NCBI GenBank assembly: GCA_026874595.1
Contig: CM049311.1
Location: 32,817,176 to 32,881,175, forward strand
DNA: 64,000 nt
Direction of reading: 5' to 3'
Origin: Sipunculus nudus
Lineage: Eukaryota > Annelida > Sipuncula > Golfingiida > Sipunculidae
Below the pieces are notes generated by a model. It was given only the letters and a program-made list of their open reading frames with translations, was not told where the DNA came from and ran no database searches. Below are positions 19,859 through 33,540 of this stretch, piece by piece (position 1 is the first letter of the stretch; every line of letters starts with the position of its first letter). The translations under genes were made by a program, and so were the position numbers.

Positions 19859-21387
19859 TAGGGCCCTGCGCGGGACGGGTTTTGACCCGCAGCCTCCGCG
19901 GGCCCCCACATAGGATTCTTAGCGGGGCGGGGCGGGCTACATCTATGAAAGTGCGGGGCGGGGCGGGCCGAAATAAAGTCTGTGCGGGGCGGGGCGGGCT
20001 GCGGGTTGATGTTTAGCAGTTCAGTGGAACATGAATATATAATTATTCATAAGAAAACTTTCATTCTAAGACATTGATAATTTTTTATAAAATGTTTTCA
20101 GGTGCATGCTGAAAAATTGTAATATTAAAAGATAAATGTTTATAAATTTTAATTTATTCTTGTTAATCCCTATACTGACTGCCAGTTGTAACCACACTAT
20201 GCATATGTGTCTCTTCTAGGAATAACTTCAATTTGTTATCAAAATAGAAGATGCATCATAAATCTGAAATTTAGATTTTAAACAATTGTCCTCGCAGTGG
20301 AAGCCAGTCATAACTTTGTATAAAGTTACCTTGATCGATGTTGTATATGGACTGTAAGCCGGTACTTGTGTCAGGTCTCACATATTACATAATATGACTG
20401 GGAAAGAAGCAAGGGCTTGATTACCTCTGATCTTGTAATACACAGTGTGTAGCTACAGTTGGCTCTCTAGGTGACTCAATTGACAAAGAACACTACAAAG
20501 CCCAAGGTGGACTCCTCATCTAATTGTAACTCCATGTGCTGTCTATTTGTAACTGAAATTGACCACTGGCTGGTCAAATCCCTGTTTAGGCACTCCATAA
20601 GATGGTGATAACTACTGAAAGAAACACCGCTCTGGTCAAGTCTAACTCAATGAACACACTAACCCTAAAGCCACATAGGTCAGATTACCCCTTTACTCCC
20701 TTGACCATCTGATTAGTCTCAGTTTCAGCTAATTAGCAGATTATATATGACTGAAAAGATTTTAACCAGCGACAACCTCAGTAGTTTGGTGGCTTGTGAT
20801 TAGCCTATACCATTCCAAAGAGTAACTTTGGGTACACATACTTTTGGGAAATTTATTTTTTTTTCTTTACTTTTCTATAAATTGAAGTAGAAACAGACAC
20901 AATAAATCAATGGTTTATTTCCCCTGTAAAATATTAGAACATATTTAAGGTTTGTTAAATTATTATGTATACATTAAATACATTTAACCAATCAAACATG
21001 TCTTTAAAAATATTTCATGAATTATGGTTTGAATGATTGCAAAAACGTATTAAAATTAATTTTTCATTCCAATCATCAAACATTTCAAATATATTAATGA
21101 TAAGCGTGGCTTATATATGTGCTGTAAAATATTCTTGATATGTAAACCTTTGGATCCGAAAGCTTTTCAAAAATTTATTTTGCGGGCTGGACTGCGGGCC
21201 GGACACTTGAAAAATGCGGGGCGGGTGCGGGCTGAAAGAAAATTTTGCGGGGCGGGTGCGGGCTGAAAGAATCAAAGTAACTGCGGAGCGGGGCGGGCTA
21301 AATTTTTTTCTTTGATTGCGGAGCGGGCTCACAGGGCAAGATACGGGGCGGGTGCGGGTTTAATTTTTCGGCCCGCACAGGGCCCTA
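19859..21387. mobile_element. Non-autonomous inverted-repeat element with GC-rich ends
   Basis: The left end is TAGGGCCCTGCGCGGGACGG. The right end, reversed, is TAGGGCCCTGTGCGGGCCG. TA on both sides may be a duplicated target or part of the inverted repeat. Next to each end are GC-rich subterminal repeats built from GCGGGGCGGG and GGTGCGGGCTGAAAGAA units (about 19900-20005 and 21180-21355). The body (about 20030-21170) is AT-rich and has no transposase-like frame. No 8-bp duplication typical of hAT elements was seen, so the superfamily is open. Confidence 0.65.
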
Positions 21388-22092
21388 ATATATAGTATAT
21401 ATAGTACATATTAAGAAATTGTTGAACCTCGCATATCCATAACCTTAATTATCCGAACAAATTTTATGCAATATATTGCGATGTTTGATAGCGTATTGCG
21501 ATAGGTATTGCGATATTTTCATCGCATGAAATTAAAAGGAACTAAAGGTGCATATATATATATATATATAATTCTTCATCATTTTAAATATAGTGACAAC
21601 ATAAATATTTATGCAGATTGGTTTATTTCAAACACAGAATATGGCAACATTACTTCTCATGTATTGTTGACTGGACCTAAAGAAACATTTAAAATCAACG
21701 TTTCCTTTGGGTCTTCCATGCGCAAATAAATGTGGAATTAAAGAATTCTGGACTGTGCATGGTTCACATTTATTAAACATATTCATTGTAAGATAATTTT
21801 GAGCTAGGAGGAACCTCACGTTAATTCAGGTTTTTAATAGTTCTTTGGATGTTTTTATAATTCAAATGTTTCCGGTATTCATATGTAAAGAAATTGCCGC
21901 TAAATTTATTTGGACACAAAGTTGGGTAATTTTAATAACATTTCTATTTGTAGGGTCTCAAAATCATTGCATTCCATATATTAAATTTTAACTATGCTGC
22001 TGAGTCAAATATAGTGAGTTTAAAAAAGTTAATTTGAATTCACTAATTTAAGATTTTATTTTTTAAAACTCATTTATCGCAGATTTTCCTTT

Positions 22093-22375
22093 TAGTCCAG
22101 CTGTCAAGAGAAGAATTATGCAAAAAATGAAAGAAGCATGAAACTTGGCATAACAGTTGTCCAGACCATACTCAATATTTTCAGATATAGGGCCAAGCGG
22201 AATTCACTCTATCTCGGCCAAAATCCAAGATGGCGGCCAAAATGGCCGCCGGATTATAAAATATCAATATATCCGGTTATATTTGTCCTAGAATGCATTG
22301 CATGTGCACTATTTCTATGTTTTCGGGGTCAAGAAATTCATTTATAAGGGTTTCAAGTATGTATTAAGACTATAT
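22093..22375 (+). repeat. AAGATGGCGGCC interspersed repeat, copy 1
   Basis: It begins TAGTCCAGCTGTCAAG and contains GAAAGAAGCATGAAACTTGG, CCAAGATGGCGGCC, GCCGCCGGATTATAAAATAT and CTAGAATGCATTGCATGTGC. The same blocks occur in opposite orientation near 25245-25530 and 25590-25860. The conserved start suggests a MITE end. Confidence 0.75.
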
Positions 22376-22879
22376 GGTTAAATTCTGGTTTTGTTGATTT
22401 TGAAATTATGCTAAATTTGCCTTTGTCTAGCACATCGAACAGCAAACATTATTTGCTGTGTTCTGCTGAGCAGTTGCATACTTTGTGATTGTTCTCAAAT
22501 GAAAGTGTTATTTCCTGGGCTAGATTTGTCTGTTTTGTCATGCATTTTTATGCTTGAATTTGAGAACAGTTTTGATTGCAATTTTAATTTCTCTTTATTT
22601 ACATGCTGATAAATTTAATTGCTTTGAAGAGGTGATGGTGCAAGAAACTTCTATGTCAAAATCTAAAATAAAATTAAGAACTTCATTTGTCCATAAACAC
22701 TAATCATTAGGATATTTGAAATCAACATACATGTATTTAGATTCTGCGATCAACGTAACTTTCATGCAAAAAATTTCAGTGCAATTGGGAAATATCACAT
22801 GCATTAATACAACTGTGCTGACATTTGAAATATATATTATTTTTTAGGTATTTCAGCTATATCTGTTTAATGTAATGAT
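22376..22879. other. Stretch without a recognised gene
   Basis: AT-rich DNA with no supported feature. Frames are short and no repeat boundary is seen. Confidence 0.45.
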
Positions 22880-23090
22880 GTAGACAGTCGAGTGGTGAGA
22901 CGCTCATCTATCTCAAAAACCCCAGATTTGATCAACATCGTTCCTATCAGAGTGGGTTGTAGTGGTCCTTCCACGGACGGTTGTTTTCTCCGTGTTCTCC
23001 GATTTCCTCCAACCCTATATACTACCGAACGCAACAATTCGAGTCATGGAGAGGGGCTTGTTATAGTTGTTATAACTAATTGTACAATCC
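22880..23090 (+). repeat. tRNA-derived SINE, V-SINE/Deu-like type
   Basis: It has an A-box-like GTCGAGTGGTGAGACGC followed by a decayed B box in CCCCAGATTTGATCAAC (ancestral GGTTCGATCC). Then comes a core TTTTCTCCGTGTTCTCCGAT and TTTCCTCCAACC, common in metazoan SINEs. A tail of ATATAAAATA repeats follows. Confidence 0.65.
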
Positions 23091-23259
23091 ATATAAAATA
23101 TATATACAAATAAAATAAACAATCCATATAAAATAACGTTTTGCTAGCTTATAATGCGTGCGTGGCAGAACAAAGGCATGAATAAGAAGCTCACACCTGT
23201 CAGCTTCTATATGCCTACTGCGTACGTATTGGAATTTTGCTAAAAGTGTCTTTCTCATT

Positions 23260-24919
23260 AGCAATCCCAATGTTAAAATCCTGTAAAATTTGTTTAATAC
23301 TGCATTTTCAAAGGAAAGTCTTTGCTGAGCTTTGTTTCATTATATTAATTTTTCTGATTTCTTCTTTTTGATTTCCCTAGATGCGATGGATGAAAGAAAT
23401 TAAGCTATTATGTCTGGTATCAAATTTAGTAAATTTAACGATCAACTTCACATTAATGTAAATGTTTGTTAATGAAGTTTGGAAATATCAGATTGCAGTG
23501 CTGAAATTTAAAATACAGGTACTGGTTTACATGTTTTGAACACCATGCGTGTTTCCACAGAAAATCGTATCCATAAATTATTTAGACTGCATGCATGACA
23601 GGATACGCACATATGTAGAAGCTCACACGTGTTTGATGTACAGATATTTGCTTGTTTTGCCATAAGGTGATGGCTTTCACACTGTATGCTGGCATGGAGA
23701 CAGAATCAGCGCACATTTAGAGGAGCATAACATGTTGCTGAATGCTACCTGTTTGCTATGGTGATGAATGCATGATATTATCAACATAAATGTAGATACC
23801 TTTGCAGATTGCTAATATTGTGATGCTATGATGATGCTCGTACAAAATAATTAACATGTATAAGTAAAATATCACAACCTTTTCCCATTGCTGCTATTTT
23901 CGTGAAATAAAATTTGTTCGAATTTAACGAGTTGGAATTCACTTTGCATGATGTGGTGGTGCACACAAAATACTTTCATTTGCTAACGGTATGGATACTT
24001 GTAGATTCATGTAGTTCATACATGTATTATTAGAATATTTACCACATGTATCGAACTTCAGGGATCAGTGCTGCCAGTGTTCAAGCCAGCTAATCGTTGA
24101 AGTTTCAGGGATGTTTGATGAGGGAATGAAAAAGCAAGGCGCAAGATAGAATTTCGAATTCACACCACAAGGTTGAAAAATATAATAAAACCTTAGGATC
24201 AAAACATACATCTTGTCTTCATCATCTAGTTTATATCAAAATTCAGTACAAAGTTTGGTTTGAGTTTTCATTGACTTGATCGGTGAATGTAACGGATCTG
24301 TGCTTAAAGCTGCTGTGCTATGGCGGTCAATTGATTTTTTACTTTATGTCAGCTTTATGCCCAAATGCAGAATGTTTGGGAAACTTTTATCTCATACCAC
24401 ATGCTTCATCAAGTGAACATACATCAATGAGAATAGACTTATTCTGAATATTATTCCTGAATATTATTACTGCTGAACAGAATAGCTTATTACATAACAT
24501 TTTGTAATATTGCCATCAACTTTTGTTTCACTTATGCCTGAATATTTTCTTTTAGATCTAAAAGGACAACAGTGTTATTCCAATTTACTAACTATCGGTT
24601 ATGTTTATCATAGGTGCAAGGCTCAGTGCGATCTACAATTTTGCATCATGTATACATGGTGTTATTTTTTTCAAATAATTGTAGTAAATATTTCTTGTAA
24701 CTATATTTATAAATACATGTAAGTAATATAAAATGTGTGCATTATGTAAGGAAATGAAGTGTTTTAAGCAGTAACGGTAAAAGCAAAGGCAATATCAGCT
24801 AATTGGTAAGTATAATCTTACATATCACCAAAGTAGCGGGTAAATTACAAACTGCACAAGTATCTGCAAGTTTGCTGATTTCGCATGCACAATCAGTACA
24901 TTACGTATATAGCATATCA
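23260..24919. other. Stretch without a recognised gene
   Basis: AT-rich, with scattered ATG/CATGC motifs but no exon with splice sites and a recognisable protein. A 70-codon frame at 24510-24722 shows no domain. Confidence 0.45.
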
Positions 24920-25120
24920 AGGGTAGGACGTCGCCTAGTGGTTACGGCTTTGGACATCGGAGTTCTAGGTCCCCACTTCGAACCCCGTTCAGTAAGGATG
25001 GTTAGAATCAGAAGTCAAGGTGAACCACTACAACCCACTCCCATAGCAACACCGATTGTAGAACCTTCGTCGTTTTTTAACAGTCAATACATAGAAAGAG
25101 ACACAATATTAAAATATTTG
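24920..25120 (+). repeat. tRNA-derived SINE
   Basis: GTCGCCTAGTGGTTACGGC has A-box form. CACTTCGAACCCCGTTC, 38 bases later, has B-box form. The spacing fits a tRNA-derived promoter. A non-tRNA body follows, with no clear tail. A cloverleaf cannot be closed, so it is not a tRNA gene. Confidence 0.6.
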
Positions 25121-25239
25121 AAATAATCATATATTTTAAATTTCAGCACAGGTTTCAACAAATAAGTTTTGCCGTTCCATGTGCATGAAAAAGGCAATTA
25201 AGCACAATTATAATACCAAATAAAACCAGATTTCATTCA

Positions 25240-25535
25240 CAGAGTCATTATACTGACTTGAAACCCATATAAATGTATTTCTCGACCCAAAAACATCGAA
25301 ATAGTGCACTTGCATTACATTCTAGGACAAATAACACCGCATATATTGTTATTTCATAATCCGGCGGCCATCTTGTCCGCAATCTTGGATTTTGACAGAG
25401 ATATTTTGAATCCTGCCTGGCCTCATATCTGGAAATACTGAGTTTGGTCTGGACTACTATTATTCCAAGTTTCATTCTTCATTATCTTTTACACAATCTT
25501 TTTATATATGCAGCTTAACCGTTGACCTAATGTGA
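25240..25535 (-). repeat. AAGATGGCGGCC interspersed repeat, copy 2
   Basis: Reverse-orientation relative of 22093-22375. It shares the complement of CCTAGAATG, ATAATCCGGCGGCCATCTTG and TTCCAAGTTTCATTC. It ends near AACCGTTGACCTAAT, matching the TAGTCCAGxxGTYAAG end in part. Confidence 0.7.
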
Positions 25536-25584
25536 ATATTACCAAACTCTTGTTATAAAAACAAAAAATGAGTACCTGGAAAGG

Positions 25585-25860
25585 TTTCGAACCTCAAAAA
25601 TTGAATTTTTTGGCCCAAAAAACATAAAAATAGAGTACTTGCAGTGCTTTCTAGCGACATTATAACTCGAGTTATTGACATTTTTTAATCCGGCGGCCAT
25701 CTTGGCCGCCATCTTGGATTTTAGCCAAGATAATTTATTTTCAGCCTGGCCCTATATCTGAAATTCACCATTTAGCTCAAAAGAACAGTTTTGGAAACTT
25801 TCATGCTTCTTTCATTTTTTGCACAATTCCTCCAAATATCGGAGCTTAACCGCTGGACTA
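25585..25860 (-). repeat. AAGATGGCGGCC interspersed repeat, copy 3
   Basis: It contains CCGGCGGCCATCTTGGCCGC and CATGCTTCTTTCATTTTTTG and ends CTTAACCGCTGGACTA at 25860, the inverted TAGTCCAGCGGTTAAG terminus. It lies about 50 bp from copy 2 in the same orientation. Confidence 0.7.
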
Positions 25861-25869
25861 TTTACAAAT

Positions 25870-28480
25870 GCCACTATTTAAGATCACAGAGGAGACTGAA
25901 CATATGGCCTTGTTATTTTTGTATAAAACAATCGACATTCCTTTTTTTATGAAGATGCTAAGCTTAGTACATAAAAATCTCACCTTTGAGGCAGTTGTGC
26001 CCCCCTTTTTTTTTTTTTTTTTTTTTGCTGCCTTGCATATTCCGTATGTCCCGGAGTCGATCAGTATTGTATCTATAAATGCATTGTGATAAGTTTTATA
26101 TTAAGTTTATACCCTTCCTAACCGTTTCCCTCATATTATCCCCAATTCTCTTTTTCTTTAAAGAATTCACAGCAACCCAGTGGCTGGAAACGTAGGGTTA
26201 CCTTTTGGTCAATGGACCGTCAGACGTGAGTGTCAGACATCTTTGTCACTACAAAACATTTACCGAACGTTTATGGTACATCGTGTAATTGGAAATAATT
26301 AATGTATTGGTGATAAAGTATATTTTAACATTAATTTAGGTTAACTCCTTTAAATTTAAGTTGTTCTTTTTTCTAACAACAGCTATTGTACCTTTGTCCG
26401 CACACCCTATACCTCTTCTGCTATCGTGTGCATGTACATGCATTTTACACTTATTAAACATCAACTATACCTATGCCAAGAAACATGAAACAACTTTATT
26501 TGTGTGTGTAATTTTTTATGTAGCAATTTAAGTTGCAGAAAACTGAAGTAAATCATGTCCATTAAAATCATCATTTTATTCCATTCTCTTGCGGATAAAG
26601 AGCCCATTGCCTTTATTCTTTACATATATTACCTGGTTTGGGCCTTGCGGTTTGGTGAGTTTTTGTTTTAATCTTTGTAAATGAATACCTTTATATGAAT
26701 ATATTGTGATTAAATTTAATAGATGATGTCTGCGGGTGTGGAGAGGAATGATTGTCTTAAAAAGGAAGTTTCTCTGCAAAGCTGCATTTTTGGATAAAAT
26801 TTACCATCTGGTTTTTCCCGACAAAATATGGCTTAATAAATGATAATGATGGACCTTTTTTTAAAGGTTGTGACCACGTATAAATCGCAGATTTGGATCC
26901 GGTGATAAAGTAATGCCTATGGCTTCTGTTCTTATAAAAGCAGGTACTTAAAGGAGGAATTTAGTAAGGAGGTTAAAACCCTGAGACAAAGGGAAATTTT
27001 ATTATAAATAAATAAACGGAATTTTGTGAAATGTTTCAGTTTTACTGAACGGTTGAGCCTCCTGTGTCCACTGACAACTCTCTCTGGCTTTTCTCTACCT
27101 TATGCAACCTACAAAATTCCCCGTAAGTCTGCCTCAAAATATATGGAAGTTGCTTCATTGTATATTATTTTCATCAAATATGTTAGTGACCTGTGCGTTT
27201 TACGCGGTTTAGTCATTACAATTATGCTTGACATGTTTTATTTATCATTAATATTGTAAAATCATCATTCGAAAGGAGGAACCCCGTGTACATTTAGGCG
27301 TTAACAAATTCAACAGTTCCTTCAATTCAGTAGATTTGAATGTTTAAGACATTCTTCACATTTATTGTCATCACCTAAAACAAAACCAATCATAATGATG
27401 GAGGCTCCGTTAGGTAAATTGTATTGTCGTGAATTAATTTTGGGCTGACAAACCTAATTTTTGCTCGTATTACACCCCCCCTTAAGAATGGCACTTTTTA
27501 ACATTTTTAAAGCATTTTTAAGCCTATAGAGAGAGATGCTGGGTAAAGTGATGGTTAAAGTTTTGTCTAACTATGGTGCCCCCCCCCCTTTAGAAAAAAT
27601 CAACGATCCGTCATTACCTAAAGTGAATATGTGCAAAACTGTTGAATGTTGTGTTCTCCAGAAATTTGCAACATTCGAAAATGTGCTTTATAATATGCTA
27701 ATGATATACAATGTTCAGCAAAATAGAAAAGTTTGGGATACGAAGTACTGTTATATAACAAATATTAGAGACCTTCGATATACGACTCTGGGAATTTTAC
27801 ATTATACTGCAACTATCTGCGACAGGATTACTTTAGCCAAGCTTATTATTAATCAACCATATTATACAGCCACCATACATAATCTGTCAGTCTGTTACAC
27901 AGAAATGTTTGGAAACGTATGCGAGTTCTAAACATACTTTAAATAGATAATTGTTCCCTCGTTTCTGCGTGACGAAACGTAAGGAAACATACTCAAGAAC
28001 TCTAAACCTACTTTAAACTGGGCCATTGTCACATCCTTCTCTGAAACTAATAAGATACCTTCCCTTTTTTTCTGTTGAAATATATTATTACATCCCAATA
28101 CAGCTTCACCTTTTAAGCACAAGAGATTTCTTCTAAAAGCTCGTGCTAGATCCGTGGAGGCCAAACAAAGAAACTAATTTCTAAATGGATTTTCCTTTTC
28201 TTTCTTCTGCCAATTCCCTCTACATTTATAAGAGAGTTTATGTTTAATTAACATTAGAAAGACATTCAAGGAATATAAAGGTATAACAAAAAATTAAACC
28301 ATCATAGAGTAATGTGAAGGAAAATCGCCGCTTAGAAAGGTCGCACAACGCATATTACATAGAGTGGACACGAGGATATACACTTGAAATGTTTTCAGAA
28401 AGGTGATCTCAGTTTGTCACATTTTTTCTTTTATGAGTAATATATCGATAATAATTACTGGTCAAAATATAAACTTTGGT
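25870..28480. other. Long stretch without a supported gene
   Basis: AT-rich, with homopolymer runs (T run near 26010, C run near 27580). The longest frame is 27536-27931. Its product has no known domain and no splice or codon-bias support. No RNA gene or bounded mobile element was recognised. Confidence 0.45.
27536..27931 (+). other. Unassigned 131-codon open frame
   Basis: ATG at 27536, stop at 27931. The product begins MLGKVMVKVLSNYGAPPPLE, where the Pro run comes from an eight-base C tract. It is rich in Tyr, Thr and Ile (YTTLGILHYTATIC, QPYYTATIHNL). There is no signal peptide, membrane segment or motif I recognise. A frame this long is unusual in DNA of this composition, but it may be chance or repeat-derived. 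Confidence 0.2.
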
Positions 28481-31400
28481 GAACTCAAAGACTGAAAATA
28501 ATCCGAAGGTCAAGGTCAAGATGACTATTGAGTGACAGCCGCTCGTTGGGCGGGGTAATATAATTTCGGAATTTAGAAAAAAAAATGGCGTCGGTCATCA
28601 TATGAGGAAGTGTGTATGGACATATGATTACTTTCACGTTAGTTGGAATCCCAAAACTGGCCACAAGGACGGACGGGTAAAGCAAAAACTTGAAAGTAAA
28701 TAATTTCACTGTAACTTTTGGAGCAATTGACCGCCAATTCTCGATGTTCATGTTTGACACACACCTGACCAGCCCGTAACACCTCGATGAGTTCTTCCAT
28801 TGAAGTGTCAGACAATAGCCTGAAACGTCTGAAAACCCCTCTCTCTATACCATGTCAACTTCAAGTCAAATGACGGCAACGCCACTTCCCATGGGGATTT
28901 CCGATAGACAGCTGTTAGAAATAATCTAGCAAAAGGTAAATTCGCTTGATCGACTAGAGGTCCGTGTAGCAAACCGTGATTCGCGAATGCGAAAAGTAGA
29001 AACTTCAATTAAGTCCATCCATTGAAGACCAGTTTCAAGATCTGCATGACGGTACGAGCTTTCTTGAGGGACAGTTAGAAATACAGAAAAAAAAAAAAAC
29101 AATATTGAAGATATTAAATGCAATTCTCTTAATAAATCAGATACTGACATTATGAAAAAGGAAATTGTTGATATTAGCAATAGAATGAGAAGAAAGAACA
29201 TCGTAATTCATAATGTCCCAGAAGGGGTGGAAGATGAACACAATAACTCCACTAATTTCGTGCAGAAGCTTACCTCTGATACTCCTGAACTGAGGGTTGA
29301 TGCTGAAGTAGGCAATCGTTCATAATCCTCTAAAACACCATACAGAGACCAGACAACGGAAAGCCACGTCTGATTCATGCAGGAATTAAAAAATGAAGAG
29401 CAGAGAGACATGGTTTTGCAGGACAATGTACATCCTGAAACGCGCATCGAACACCATAAGCCTGTAGCCTGTTGAAAAGGTGAAAGAATATCGGGCAAAA
29501 GAGTGGTAGGCATACATCCCTTGCCAGTGCCCAGATTGTTAAGATACAGACCGGGCGTAAAGGGTTCTGGTGAACCCATGCAGACCTTGATTTTATAAAA
29601 AGGGGAAATAATCTGTAAATAACAGTACATGGTAATAACATTATTTCGCTTAACTTCATGGACGACAGTTGAATGTAATATAGCAGAATACTGTTTTGTA
29701 TTACCTCGAAAGCTGCTGCGGACCTTAGGAATACAAGAACACTTTGTTTTAATTGATATGTTTCGTATGTATAATGTTTCCTATATGTCTATAGTCTTAT
29801 ATTTTGAGATGAGATCTGCTTATTATTTTGTGAATCTCCAGAAAGGTTAATCATTCGTATTATAAATCATAAGCCTTGGTTAATATTCATGTACCTATGG
29901 GATAAGGTACAGAAATGTTTTGTACAGTATTACTTGATACGCCTTGCACATTGTCCATGCAAAATGTCCTATCTGAGCGATATTTCATATATGTTCCAGT
30001 GTTTTGTAATAGTATGTTATGCACTGTTCTACTGGTGTAAGACAAGGGATACTGTAGTGAATAAGACCACAAAAACAATTTATGGGTGACACCAAGAGTG
30101 AAGATTTAGATTTTTCATTGAAGTCACTAAACGTACGTGGAATTCGTAATTATAGGAAGCGAAGGAAAATATTTAATTGGTTAATATAACATAATGGAGG
30201 TAAAAGTATAAATTTCATTCAAGAATCACACTGCACCAGCGATTTTGAGAACTATTGGAAACAGCAAGGGCATCATTTTACTCAAATTACACTAATGTGA
30301 GTTGTGGAGTTATAATTTTAATTGGTAATATATATAATAATTTTGAATTTAAAGCTCTTGACGTGGTAACATATAAAAAATGGGCATCTAATTGTTATAC
30401 ACAGTTTGATTCAAGTAAGCCCTCTCATTTGATTTAATGTTTATGCTCCATACACGCAATATGCACAGGTGTCTTATTTGAACGATGTAAAACTTAAGTT
30501 ACGCACATTAAAGGACAATTAGGAGGATGAACTAATTCCAATAATATTGGGAGGGGATCTTAATTGTGCATTGTCTTTGACAGACTTGGACATAAACGAC
30601 AGCCGTCGAATATTGAAGATATAATTAGTGAATTTGAATTAGCTTTTATCTGGCGCCTACGTTATCCTCATGAAAGGATGTGTACATGGAGGTCCTTAAC
30701 CCGCTTGTTCAAAGACGGCTTGACTTCTTTTTATTGTTTCTCAATGTTTAAAGTTGGTAATAAAACGTATATTGACCCAGCTGTAGGGACTGATCATTCT
30801 GTTATTTCAGTTTTATTTGATACAAGCAAGGGGAGCCTGTAGGCCCTACATATAGGAAACCGAATAATTCTTTACTCAAAGACCATGTGTATATTTAAAA
30901 GTTAAAAGAGCATATAAACTTATGGGAAAATAATTTCAGTACTGAAATATTATTATTTCAAAAATCTATGTAAGAAACAAATGGGAATTTTTAAAAATTT
31001 AAGATTCGTGTGTTTTCAATAAAAATTTCTAAGGAAAAGGCCAGAAAATTTAAGGAAGAACTTAATGAATTAGAATTAAGTTGAAAACATTAGAGCGATG
31101 CCTCGAACCGAGTAATTTGGTAGAATAAGTACAAACAAGGTGTAATTTAGAACAATATTACGAAGGGATAACAGACAGTATTATTATTCGATCAAGAGTA
31201 CACATGGCACGAACAAGGAGAGAAAAACAGCAAATATTTCATAGGTTTAGAAAAACAGAAAAAGACGAAAACTCCGTGAGAAAATTAATAAACGCATCTC
31301 GCACACAAATAACTGACACAGGAGGTATTTTTCCGAAATAAAAAGGTTTTATTCCGAAAAAAATTTACACGAAAGTTAAAACGACAGAAAAATGATTGTA

Positions 31401-31789
31401 AAAAGTTTCTAAATAAAATAGAGTTAACGCGAATAAATACCAAAAATCTTGCTTCGTTTGTTAATCCTATAATAACTCAGGAAATTAAAAAAAAAATTAA
31501 AACACATGTCCAACAATAAAGCGCCAGGAAATGATGGCTAGTCGAAGGAGTTTTATTGTTCCTGTTTTGACGACCTTAATGAAGACCTTGCGGATTGCTT
31601 TAATAAATATTATGAATAAGGAACCCAATCAGTTAGTCAGTGACAGGCTTTCATTATTTTGATTGAAAAAGACGGGAGGCTATTAGTCTAATTAATATGG
31701 ATACTAAGATTCTTAGTAAATTTTATCAGCTAGACTCAAACCCCTCTTATCACAGATTGTAGGCAGAGATCAACATGCCTTCGTAAAGG

Positions 31790-32260
31790 GAAGGTACATT
31801 AGTGATCCTCTTAGATTGATTTCCTATATTTTAAGTTTAACTAAATGCTCTGACCTACCGGGGATTATATTCGCAGCAGACTACGAGGCTTCATTCGAAT
31901 CCTTGGATCATGATTTAATATTTGCAGGTCTCCGAAGGTATGGTTTCCATGAATCATTTGTACAATTGCTTAATACTGACCAGGAAAGTTGTGTCATGAA
32001 TAACGGGTACCCGAAGGGCTATTTCCCAATGTGTAGAGGCAATCGCCAAGGAGAATCACTGGCGCCATATACATTCATCCTAGTTATTGAGGTATTGGCA
32101 CAATTAGTCAGAGATATTCATGATATTAGAGGTAAAAATATTCATGGTCATAAAATAAAATGTGCCTTATTTCCAGATGATGCAACTTTATTGCTACAAT
32201 ATCCTAAACCCATGGACAGATTAATATCTATATTCAATTAATTTTATCAGTTTTCTTCGC
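31790..32260 (+). pseudogene. Reverse transcriptase core of the L1/Tx1-like LINE
   Basis: The frame 31816-32241 encodes the first catalytic region as AADYEASFESLDHDLI, where family members usually have D-x-x-K-A-F-D. Next is CRGNRQGESLAPYTFILVIE (RQGxxLSPxLF type). Then comes FPDDATLLL, in which the second catalytic motif F/YADD reads FPDD. The Pro and the changed first motif mean the enzyme would be inactive. Confidence 0.75.
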
Positions 32261-32779
32261 TTTCTCTCAGTCAGCAAAAATCGGATGTAGCATATATAGG
32301 ATCAGAAAGGAAAAAAGCATATTGAGACTGGCCTTTATAAAATGTGAACTTAACCACTGAAGCACTGAACATATTGGGAATTCATTTTACTTAGAGTGAG
32401 AGATTGTCATAGGAATTAAGTTTTGACAGAGCAGCACGGAAGTTAAAGAATTGTCTAAGACTATTGAAATCTGGACATTTATCTGTTTATTTATTTGTTT
32501 GAAAGAAATACAATTATTAAATCTTTAACACTCCCAAATATTAAGTATGTATGTAATGTATTATCGCTCACTGAACAGTTTGAAAAAATAATACAGAATG
32601 AATTAAATAATTTCATTTGGAACGGAAGAAAACCTAAAATAAACACAGTGATCTAATAAAAGTAAAAGAACATGGTTGTATTATATACCCTGATGTACGA
32701 CTTAAACTTTAGGCTCAGCGTATTACATGGATATATAATTAAAAGAAGATACTAATGCTCCAGGGAAAGTAATTTCTGA

Positions 32780-33540
32780 AATAATTATGAAGGATATTGG
32801 CGGTTTTGGACAAGTGAGATATAATTTTTATAAAAGTGGTATACCTTTAAAATTGCCTCCGTTTTACAAAAATTGTTTATTAAACTGGGCATATTATTCA
32901 ACCGATGAACCCGAAGATATAGACAGGATTTTTCATCAACCTCTATGGAACAATAAATATATACAAATAGTTAAATCCTCGTTGTACCTTAAGATTATGG
33001 CCAGACAGGGTTTCAGTACCATCATGGATCTTATCGATAGTACAGGTTCATTGAAAAATGGGATGATACGAGCTTGCCATTCAGTTGTGCATGACTTGGC
33101 CTTCTGTATGGAAGACCATTCCTTATGAATTGCGCTCAATACTAAGAGCTCAGTGGTCGAGGGATTATGGAGAAAAGACCTTCGAAGCATTACAAAAGTA
33201 TGCACAGTACAAAATTCACGTAGGATTTACGCCACTCTGTTTTTTATGAAAGCTGAGGAACCGACTAGTCGGACAGTGTTTGAATCGGTGCTTCCAGATG
33301 CTGTATTAAATTGGAAAAATAATTTACACAGTGATATATAGGAAACATTAATTACAAAACTAAGGGTTTTCCAGTACAAACTCTTGCTCAATATTCTACC
33401 AACAAAGCAACTTTTATCTCTTTGGTCAATTGTGGAATCTCCTAGGTATAGCTACTGTTTTGAAGAAACCGAACCAATTTATATGATAATCAGGGATAAA
33501 CTCAGCTGTCATGTGGAATTACCGAGTGTTTCTTAGGAAT
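32780..33540 (+). pseudogene. C-terminal region of the L1/Tx1-like LINE
   Basis: The frame 32787-33128 (DIGGFGQVRYNFYKSGIPLK, LLNWAYYS) and later frames near 33360-33520 (FQYKLLLNILPTKQLLSLW) follow the post-RT region of L1/Tx1-like proteins. They parallel the better preserved minus-strand LINE fragment at 15158-15993. Broken by stops. Confidence 0.55.

Noticed and set aside
29208-29630. 140-codon minus-strand frame
   Set aside because: Antisense of the LINE ORF1 region, whose plus-strand reading has the family motif.
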